NCBI GenBank assembly: GCA_009835395.1
Contig: VXXM01000025.1
Coordinates: 1 to 55,585, forward strand
Origin: Acidimicrobiia bacterium
GTDB lineage: Bacteria > Actinomycetota > Acidimicrobiia > Acidimicrobiales > CATQHL01
DNA length: 55,585 nucleotides
Direction of reading: 5' to 3'
The notes below the pieces were generated by a model. It was not told the origin of the DNA. It did not search any database and saw only the letters and a list, made by a program, of their open reading frames with translations. The position numbers and the translations under genes are program-made. Shown in pieces: positions 23,663-31,014 of the stretch; positions within the stretch are counted from its first letter, which is position 1, and each line of letters opens with the position of its first letter.

Positions 23663-25077
23663 GACTTCCCTGCCTCAATTAATTCGTACGTGGCGCGATC
23701 CAGGAGTCCGATCAGAGACGACTCTTCGCCAGGCTTGTAGCCGAGCATCACCGACTCTCGGGCCCGACCAACCGCCATCGCCAACATGCGCTGCAACCTC
23801 TCGAGTTCCGCGTCGCCCTCGTCAGGGCCGTGCGGAGTCACTTGCCTGCTGAGTCCCGGAAGAAGGACGTGATCGAACTCGAGGCCCTTGGCGGAGTGAA
23901 TCGTGCAGAGTGCAACGTTTTCCGGACCGGATGGCCACTCGTTCTCGCGGGTGAGTTCGCAGAATCCGATCCCGCGCCGTCGCAGCACCCGACGGGCCTC
24001 GTCGAACCACCCGCCGCCGCGGGGCTGCAGAATGGCGACGGACTCGGAGTCGAGATTCGCGGTCCGTTCGAGTTGGTCCAGCATGACGCGAAGTTGCTCG
24101 CTGTACCTACCGGCCACGACCAGTGGTTTCTCGCCCCGGCGGTGGCACGCGGCGAAATCCGGCAACGTGCCGTCATCTTCCACGTCGATGCCCTCCACGA
24201 GCGGGCGCGCGAATGCGGCGATGGCGACGGTGTTTCGGTAGTTCTCCCTCAGCGTGTGGATATTCTCCGGGCGGGCCGGGATGTCGACCTCCGACCACCT
24301 GAAGAACTGGGGGTAGATGCGCTGGACCGCGTCCAGAACGAACGTGGTGGTGTGCTGGTCGTGCAGGTGGCGCTTCACGGCTCGAACCTGATTGGCAGAA
24401 AAATCCTGTGCCTCGTCGACGATCACAATGTCGTAGAGTCGGTCGGGTTCGGCATCGGCGGCGAGCAGGGCGAGGTCATTCCAGTCGATCCGGCCACGTT
24501 CGGTCTTGGCCGCCTCGTAGGCCGGGAGAACATCATCGAGCAGCCGTTGGCGCAAGCGCCGGCCGACACGAGGCGCCTTGCCTCTCCCCTCCCGAATTAC
24601 GTCGAGGTAGTCGGACAGACTCCCGGGCGCGAAGCGGCCCAGCACGTAACCGACCTCGTCGACGAAGAAGTCGCGGCGCCCGGCAGGCACCATCGCCGCC
24701 AGATGCGGTCGGAGCATTGCCGCGGCCTGTTCACGTCCCAGGACGCTTAGTCCCCCGACGAGGGATCTCGCCCACCGAGCGAACGTGCAGATCTCAAGCT
24801 CAAGGGCATCATCGTCGGGCGTCGACCGGCGGGCGAGTTCAGCGATGTACCCCTCAAGGGTCCGGTTGAACGTCAGCACCAGCACCCGTACCGGCGCGTC
24901 ATCCCTGTGGCGCCGCCGTCGATTGAGCCGGACAGCCACCTGCGATTGCAGCCGCAGCAAGGCCGTCGTCGTCTTCCCGCTGCCGGCTGCGCCCCTGATG
25001 ATGCGGAACCCCGGTTTCACATCCGCGAGCACTTTCAACTGCTCGGGGGTTGGCGTAACGGAGGGCAACAGCCGCAT
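23659..25077 (-). CDS. UvrD/Rep-like SF1 helicase, short form
   Basis: 472 residues from the ATG at 25077; a longer frame upstream runs into hydrolase leader sequence and was not used. Motifs: Walker A RGAAGSGKTT (28-37), DEAQDF (221-226), TLRENYRN (275-282) and TIHSAKGLEFDHVLLPGLS (392-410), ending with a motif VI-like MAVGRARESV. It is shorter than UvrD, with few accessory insertions. It is the first gene of a tightly overlapping trio with DarT and the ADP-ribosylglycohydrolase, so it may deliver or sense single-stranded DNA for the transferase. Its start faces hydrolase copy 5 across a 230-base spacer that carries that copy's leader. Confidence 0.88.
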   Translation of the reverse strand: MRLLPSVTPTPEQLKVLADVKPGFRIIRGAAGSGKTTTALLRLQSQVAVRLNRRRRHRDDAPVRVLVLTFNRTLEGYIAELARRSTPDDDALELEICTFARWARSLVGGLSVLGREQAAAMLRPHLAAMVPAGRRDFFVDEVGYVLGRFAPGSLSDYLDVIREGRGKAPRVGRRLRQRLLDDVLPAYEAAKTERGRIDWNDLALLAADAEPDRLYDIVIVDEAQDFSANQVRAVKRHLHDQHTTTFVLDAVQRIYPQFFRWSEVDIPARPENIHTLRENYRNTVAIAAFARPLVEGIDVEDDGTLPDFAACHRRGEKPLVVAGRYSEQLRVMLDQLERTANLDSESVAILQPRGGGWFDEARRVLRRRGIGFCELTRENEWPSGPENVALCTIHSAKGLEFDHVLLPGLSRQVTPHGPDEGDAELERLQRMLAMAVGRARESVMLGYKPGEESSLIGLLDRATYELIEAGKS

Positions 25078-25307
25078 CTCGGACTCCACAGGTTGTCGGC
25101 CCCAATGCCTGGGACCACGTGGAAGAAATTCTATCGCACGTGTCGCCCGCCGCAAGGAGCAACGGGGGAAATTGATCCACCGACGGCACCGACGCTCAGG
25201 GCGGACGTCGGTCGCGGGGAATGGGCATCACCGCAACCACTACCGTCACCCGTGACACGGCGTCGACGAGCAGTTGCCTGGACGCCCACCGACGAGGAGG
25301 TCTGGGG

Positions 25308-26147
25308 ATGCAGCTGGAGGGGCCGACGGCTGCCGGTCTCATGTACTCCGACACCGGCGGCGAAGGGCCGGTGGTGGTGTTGCTGCACGGGGTGTTGATG
25401 GGTGGCTCCCTGTGGGACACCGTCGTCGAGGGTCTGGGGGATCGCTACCGCTGCGTCGTCCCGGAGTTGCCGTTCGGCGCGCACACAACGCCGATGCCCG
25501 CCGGCGCCGACCTGTCCCTGCCGGCGATCGCCACCCTCGTTGCCGAGTTCCTCACCGAACTGGACCTGCAGCGGGTCACGCTGGTCTGCAACGACTGGGG
25601 CGGCGCGCAGCTCGTCATCAGCCCCGGCGGCTCGGATCGTGTCGCCAACTTGGTCCTGGTCTCCTGTGAGGCCTTCGACAACTACCCGCCCGGGGCGCCG
25701 GGCCGGCTGCTGTGCGCCACCGCGGCGCTGCCCGGGGGCACCTTCCTGGTCGCCCAGCTGTTGCGCCGGCGCTGGATCCGCCATCTCCCCGTGGTCTTCG
25801 GCGCCCTGTCCAAACAGCGGGTTCCCGAGGACCTCTTCGGGACCTGGATCGGTCCGCTGCGCCACAACCCCAAGGTCCGCCGCGACCTCACCAAGTACCT
25901 CCGCACCGTCGCCAAACCCGACCAGTTGCTCGCCTGGGCCGACCAGCAGCGCAGCTTCGCCGGCCCGGTCCTCATCATCTGGGCACGAGAAGACAAGCTC
26001 ATGCCCTCCACCCACGCCGAACGACTCGCCGACCTCTTCCCGAACACCCAACTCGTCTGGATCGACGACAGCTACACCCTCATCCCCATCGATCAGCCAG
26101 CGGTGCTGACCGAACACCTCCGCACCTTCCTTGACGCGCATCTCTAA
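25308..26147 (+). CDS. alpha/beta hydrolase, copy 5 (intact)
   Basis: 279 residues, same length as copy 1. ATG with a GAGGAGG ribosome binding site. Oxyanion-hole block HGVLMGGSLW, CNDWGGAQ with Asp96, and DSYTLIPIDQP where the catalytic His is normally found. It is identical to copy 1 at the nucleotide level over a stretch of more than 300 bases (around 25680-25990) but differs in the leader, in scattered 5' positions shared with copy 4, and in the last 40 codons. The pattern is mosaic, as expected from gene conversion. Substrate unknown; possibly a housekeeping hydrolase that has served as recombination anchor. Confidence 0.88.
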   Translation: MQLEGPTAAGLMYSDTGGEGPVVVLLHGVLMGGSLWDTVVEGLGDRYRCVVPELPFGAHTTPMPAGADLSLPAIATLVAEFLTELDLQRVTLVCNDWGGAQLVISPGGSDRVANLVLVSCEAFDNYPPGAPGRLLCATAALPGGTFLVAQLLRRRWIRHLPVVFGALSKQRVPEDLFGTWIGPLRHNPKVRRDLTKYLRTVAKPDQLLAWADQQRSFAGPVLIIWAREDKLMPSTHAERLADLFPNTQLVWIDDSYTLIPIDQPAVLTEHLRTFLDAHL

Positions 26148-26403
26148 CAGCAGGCGCCGGTATCCGTCACCGACACTGCCTCGCGCGATCGTGTCCCCTT
26201 CTTGACTGTGCGGTCGCGAGGAGCCCGACAGAGGCTCCGCGCCCGATGGGCCTGACCTTGCCCAACACCTCTGAGCCTGACGCGGTACTAGCGGTCAGGT
26301 TGTCGAGCGAGGGAATCCGGCAGGCGTTCGGCGGATCAGACCAGCCCGTCGACTACGCAGCATCTCTCGCTGGCCTCACTTCCCACCAAATGCAGCGGCT
26401 CGA

Positions 26404-27585
26404 CTATCGTGGCGCTCGGTTGCGGATCGTGAAGCCATCCGCGATGCAGTTTGTTGTACTCGCAGTCCACATACGCTTCCTGAATCGTCTCCACGAAGGC
26501 CTTCCGAGCTGATCGACGGAAACATCTTCATACCAGAAGCTTCTCGCGGCCCGTGACCGGGATTCCCTATATTCGAAGAGCGAATGCCGAAGAATACTCA
26601 AGAGGGTTAGAGGAACACCGAAGTAAACGAGCGCAACGACTGCCAACGTATCGGTCCAGAGTTGGCCAATTTCACTTCCGTAGCCAAAATAGTGGATCAA
26701 CAGAGACCGTAGCACGATTACTACTGCGGTAAGAGCGGTGATTCCGAAGATGATTCGACGAGCAAACGGCTTAGGGAAGCGATGTAGACACAGCTCTGGA
26801 TCTGACAGTTCTCTGGCGTGCTGCTCTGCAGACTCATTCGGATCATCAGAACCCAAGAGAACCAGCCACACTATATCCAATGCCGTCCGGTCTAGACTGC
26901 GAGTATCGTGATGCGCGCGACCAGAGAACAGAGGGTCACTAGAATATAGGGTTACGCAAGGGTATTCCTCGCCTGCTGGTTGGCTCGAAGGGGGATAGAC
27001 ACAATAATAGCTCGCTTCACGTCGCCGTTGTCCGATCTCCTCAGGTGAGCAGACAGCCACCATTCGCTTGTCGGAGCGCATACCTGAGCGCAGCGTTCTG
27101 ACGAAGTGTCGAGGACTCTCGCCTCGGCAAAGCCAGATCTTCAGTCGGTAGCCGCCGGACACATGATCTCCCCCGCGTTTCGAGGCGCATGCACTGATAT
27201 CGAACTCCTGCTCCCGGATGACTTCAAGTCTTGATATTGTGAACGCGGGCTTGGGAGAGCTGGGCCCGAGAAACAAGGCGCGTCGCCAAACTCGGACATT
27301 TCGTAGCCTCGAATGCCCTAAGTTGTATTCGAGCGGTACTCGACTCGTCCTGCGAATCACACTTCCGTCAGCCTGGCGTACTGGCCTGAGCATATTGACG
27401 CCGGTAACGCGCGTACGGTGAACCCATGAATCTGGAGGGGTCCTCAGGTATTCGACCAACCGACGCCAAAGGCGACTCTGGCTTACGCCACCGACGAACC
27501 TTCCGACGAGTAAGACCGCCCACAGTACGATGAGGGTGACATTTAGAGCCGGATATCGGCTTAGGAGTTCTTGAAATGTCTGCAT
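26404..27585 (-). CDS. multi-pass membrane protein at the end of the DUF499 operon
   Basis: 393 residues, ATG three bases after the stop of the HEPN-DUF499 gene, so clearly co-transcribed. There is an N-terminal membrane segment (about 14-34, NVTLIVLWAVLLVGRFVGG), a long soluble middle part with several Cys, and two C-terminal membrane segments (IIFGITALTAVVIVLRSLL and LAVVALVYFGVPLTLLSIL), then a basic tail. I recognise no family. The position suggests a membrane effector or anchor for the upstream system, but base composition is more AT-rich than the other operon genes, so it may be a later addition. Confidence 0.7.
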   Translation of the reverse strand: MQTFQELLSRYPALNVTLIVLWAVLLVGRFVGGVSQSRLWRRLVEYLRTPPDSWVHRTRVTGVNMLRPVRQADGSVIRRTSRVPLEYNLGHSRLRNVRVWRRALFLGPSSPKPAFTISRLEVIREQEFDISACASKRGGDHVSGGYRLKIWLCRGESPRHFVRTLRSGMRSDKRMVAVCSPEEIGQRRREASYYCVYPPSSQPAGEEYPCVTLYSSDPLFSGRAHHDTRSLDRTALDIVWLVLLGSDDPNESAEQHARELSDPELCLHRFPKPFARRIIFGITALTAVVIVLRSLLIHYFGYGSEIGQLWTDTLAVVALVYFGVPLTLLSILRHSLFEYRESRSRAARSFWYEDVSVDQLGRPSWRRFRKRMWTASTTNCIADGFTIRNRAPR

Positions 27586-27588
27586 CAG

Positions 27589-30500
27589 CTACTCGAACTC
27601 CGACGCTTTCCCCCCTAGGTTGGTGGCGTTCTCGGAGACGATTCGTTGGGTGGCGTCGTCGTAGCCGTCTGGGTTCGTAGCGCGTATCTCTAGCGACAGT
27701 TCAATCTCCGGGCCGAGACGAGCGCTCACGTGTTCGAGGATCTGGCCTAGCTGCTTGATTCCGCGGACAGGATCAAGGTCGAACTGGGCATAGAACTGAG
27801 TGGCACGGGGCGTAGCCGGACCTGGTTCCTCTGGTGGGGTCGCATCGGAGCCGCCCGGCTGATCTGTATCCCCTCCTTCATCCTCGGCGCCGAACTCATC
27901 GTCCTCCGGTGGCGCCGGCGCGGGGACGAAGTCAGGGTAGATGAGCAGTCCACTGGGACTCGCCGCGACGTGCTGGGCCTTCTGAATGCCAACCCACTTG
28001 TCGCCGTCGTGGTCCTCGGCGTAGGCGAAGGTCTCCTGCGTCCAGTTCATGTTAGCGGTGCCGTCGCTGATGGCTTGGGTGAGGACGTCGAACGAACTCA
28101 GGCGGGCCATGTACGGGTAGCGGGCGTAGGTCTGCCACAACTCCCGCACGGAGATGTCGCCCCGATCGGACCAGAGGTCGTAGCGGTCCATGTCCATCCG
28201 TACTCGGACACCGCCGAGGCGGGCGATCAGTTCTTCGCTGCTGGCGAGCTTGCGACTCACGCGGGCGCCGATGTCGCCGTCGGTGCTTGCCCTGGCGGTC
28301 TGCCAGTCCACCTCTGGCGTGCCCGGCTTCTGCGTGGGGATCAGCACCTGGGTGAACGTCTCGGCGATCAGGGCGTCGACCTGCTGGGACGTGTCGGACT
28401 GCTTGGTCCGGGCCTGGCTCGCCTGGTGTGCCGTCAGATCGAGCGATGCGGAGTCGTCGACGATCGAGCACCACGCCAGGTACGACCTAGTGGCCGCCCG
28501 CAGTTCCCCGAGCCGGTTCGCCGCGGCCGCCGTGAACACCAGCATGTTGCGGTTCAACCGAGGACCGCCTTCCCGCTGCGCCAAGATCCGCCCCGCCAGC
28601 GCCACCGCCGGCGAGTTCTCGTCACCGGTTGAGTGGGTGGCATCCGGCGCCAAGACCACCAGTCGCACTCCGTCGTCGTTGTCGGGCACGTCGCCGGGCC
28701 CATCGGCGAACGCCTGAACGGCGGCGAAGTTCCCTCGGTCGCGCTGGCGGTTGAGCCGCCGTTTGACTTCGTCGTCGGCGTCGCGGTCGGTGTAGTTGGA
28801 AGCGGCCCGGTCGGCGGCCATCCGGGTGACGTTGGGCTGCAGCGAGTACCAGTACTGGTTGCCGTCCACGTACAGGTGCGTCGCCTCGCCCGACAACCGC
28901 TTCAGTGCGTCGGCGAACTGGCCGGGCGGCTCGCCGGGCTGCACGCATCCCAGCACCACCGAGCGCAGGTCCACGCCTCGCTTGGCGTCGGGCCGAGGCG
29001 CCGAACTCATGTAGACGGTGCGGGCGGCCCGCCGCGTGGCCGACAGGCGCCCGAAGTGCGGCGTCTCGTTGTCGATGCGCAGCGGCAGGGAGTTCGGGCC
29101 GTCCACGTCGGACTTGATCACCGGGTCCCAGCCCTCCTCCAGGTACTTCTTCATCTCACTCACGAGCGTGCCGGAGTCCATGGGCAGGCTGGACGGCATG
29201 ATCAGCAACGACCGGTCGCCACGCTGCCAGAGCTGCGAGATCGCGAGGGCCATTAGCCGCAGTACGCCCCGCGTGCGCTGGAACTTGTCCAGCGCCGACC
29301 AGTCACCGAAGAGCCGGTCGAACAACACCGGATGGATCGGGTACGACAACTCCATCCGCTTTCGGTACTCGACCTCGCCCGCGCTCGACGGGAAGTCCCC
29401 GGGCCGGTCCCGGTACATCTCGCTGAACGCCCGGATGACCCCGTCACGCACCTTCGCCCGCTCGGGCGGGATCGGATCGAACAGCCGCCGCCGCACGATC
29501 TCGAACGACTCGTCGGGCGACGCCGGCTGCCACTGCGCCGCCGTACGGGTCACCACGTTCTTGAGCCGCTCCAGCGCGGTTCGCCCCCGGTCGCCACCGA
29601 CCTCGATGTCCGACGCCGGGACCGTCACCAACACCACCACGTTCGGCACCGCCGCCGCAGCCTCGGTCAGAGCTTGCGCGAACGTGAACTGCGTGTCGAA
29701 ATCGCCACCGGGCAAGCGCAGACCACCTTCGCCGTCGCGGAGCTGCCGGGTATAGGCCACCCACTCATCGATCAACACCACCGCAGGTCCGAACAACTCG
29801 AACAGATCCCGCAGCGCCGCTCCGGGGTTGGTGCCCGCCTCGTCGTCGGCGCGCACCATCTCGTATCCATCCCGGCCCCCCAACTGGTATGCCAGATGGC
29901 CCCACATCGTGCGCAGTTCGACGCCGTCCTCCGCAGGCTGGGGCTTGGAAGCCGAGACCATATGCCCGACCAGCACCGCCCGCGCCACCCCCTCGGGCAG
30001 CGACACCCCCGCCTCGCCCAACACATCGCCTACACCCGGCAAGTCGTGTGCCACCACCTCCGAGGCAAGGTGATACAGGGCAATCATGCTGTGGGTCTTG
30101 CCGCCGCCGAAGTTGGTCTGTAACTCGATGACAGGGTCACCACCGCCGCCCGACAGCCGCCGCGCTGCGCCCACCAGCAGGTCCCGCAGCCCCTGGGTCA
30201 GATAGGTGCGAGCGAAGAACTCCCGAGGATCCTGATACTCAGCCTCAGCGGTGCCCTGCAGCACCTCGAACAGATCGGCGGCGAACTCCGCCTGATCGAA
30301 GCGACCAGCGGCCACGTCAGCGTGCGGCGTGATGATCTCCCGCCACGGCGTAAGGCCCGCCTGCGGTTGACCCTCCGTTGGTTTCGCCGCGGTCTTGCGC
30401 CGCTCGGCGCGAGACGTCTCCTCGACCATCTGCCGCAGCAGGTCATGACGCAGATCTCGAATCTTGCGCCGCTCGTCGAGATTGCCGAACGCCTCAAGCA

Positions 30501-30840
30501 CGCGCTCCATCGAGTCGAGCGCACGCACCGTGTCGTCGCCAGAGAACGGCTCCTGGTGCGCCCACTTGTTGCGCACCTCGGCCACCTCGAACACCAGAGA
30601 GCGAGTCGCAGGCGAGAACGCGTGGCCGAACACCTCGTTCCAAGTGGCCTTGATGCCCTTGAACAGGAACGCGGCATCGATCGTGGACGGGCTGTGCTCT
30701 GGACTGTGCAGCCGGCTGTTGACCGCTTCAAGCCAGTCCGGGCCGAAGAACCCCTCCCAGGTCGCCGCGCACTTCGGCGCCAGCCCGTCGCGCAGCAGAT
30801 CGAGCGAACGGGAAACGCGCTCCTTGTTGGCGATCACCAT
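27589..30840 (-). CDS. Swt1-type HEPN fused to DUF499 P-loop ATPase
   Basis: 1083 residues. N-terminal Swt1-like HEPN domain (about 1-125) with RNKWAH (90-95), the Rx4H RNase motif. The DUF499 ATPase follows: Walker A NFGGGKTHSM (243-252), Walker B AVVLIDEWVAY (353-363), then a long C-terminal part with Asp/Glu/Pro-rich linker near 980-1020. DUF499 proteins pair with DUF1156 methylases in defence loci, and the nearest described parallel is the BrxC/PglY-type ATPase of BREX. The HEPN domain adds a potential RNase effector. It lies 174 bases after the DUF1156 gene and three bases before the membrane protein. Confidence 0.85.
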   Translation of the reverse strand: MVIANKERVSRSLDLLRDGLAPKCAATWEGFFGPDWLEAVNSRLHSPEHSPSTIDAAFLFKGIKATWNEVFGHAFSPATRSLVFEVAEVRNKWAHQEPFSGDDTVRALDSMERVLEAFGNLDERRKIRDLRHDLLRQMVEETSRAERRKTAAKPTEGQPQAGLTPWREIITPHADVAAGRFDQAEFAADLFEVLQGTAEAEYQDPREFFARTYLTQGLRDLLVGAARRLSGGGGDPVIELQTNFGGGKTHSMIALYHLASEVVAHDLPGVGDVLGEAGVSLPEGVARAVLVGHMVSASKPQPAEDGVELRTMWGHLAYQLGGRDGYEMVRADDEAGTNPGAALRDLFELFGPAVVLIDEWVAYTRQLRDGEGGLRLPGGDFDTQFTFAQALTEAAAAVPNVVVLVTVPASDIEVGGDRGRTALERLKNVVTRTAAQWQPASPDESFEIVRRRLFDPIPPERAKVRDGVIRAFSEMYRDRPGDFPSSAGEVEYRKRMELSYPIHPVLFDRLFGDWSALDKFQRTRGVLRLMALAISQLWQRGDRSLLIMPSSLPMDSGTLVSEMKKYLEEGWDPVIKSDVDGPNSLPLRIDNETPHFGRLSATRRAARTVYMSSAPRPDAKRGVDLRSVVLGCVQPGEPPGQFADALKRLSGEATHLYVDGNQYWYSLQPNVTRMAADRAASNYTDRDADDEVKRRLNRQRDRGNFAAVQAFADGPGDVPDNDDGVRLVVLAPDATHSTGDENSPAVALAGRILAQREGGPRLNRNMLVFTAAAANRLGELRAATRSYLAWCSIVDDSASLDLTAHQASQARTKQSDTSQQVDALIAETFTQVLIPTQKPGTPEVDWQTARASTDGDIGARVSRKLASSEELIARLGGVRVRMDMDRYDLWSDRGDISVRELWQTYARYPYMARLSSFDVLTQAISDGTANMNWTQETFAYAEDHDGDKWVGIQKAQHVAASPSGLLIYPDFVPAPAPPEDDEFGAEDEGGDTDQPGGSDATPPEEPGPATPRATQFYAQFDLDPVRGIKQLGQILEHVSARLGPEIELSLEIRATNPDGYDDATQRIVSENATNLGGKASEFE

Positions 30841-31014
30841 CGGTCTCGTCCCCTGATCAGCATCGATTCACCTGTTCGCAGGTCCACACTCACCAACGCG
30901 CTTAGTCGCTACCGAAGAGGCTATGACCGGGGGTATCACAGTGCTCGCCGTCGTCTCGGCAGCCTGGCTGACTTCTCCGACCCCACCACCAGCACACCTA
31001 CTGCAGCTGGGCCG

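Noticed and set aside
12969-26147. Hydrolase copies as a transposable element
   Set aside because: No terminal inverted repeats, target duplications or transposase accompany the copies; the truncations differ in each case, which fits recombination better.
26246-26512. 88-codon plus-strand ORF after hydrolase copy 5
   Set aside because: The second half is antisense to the membrane protein gene, no ribosome binding site and no recognisable family.
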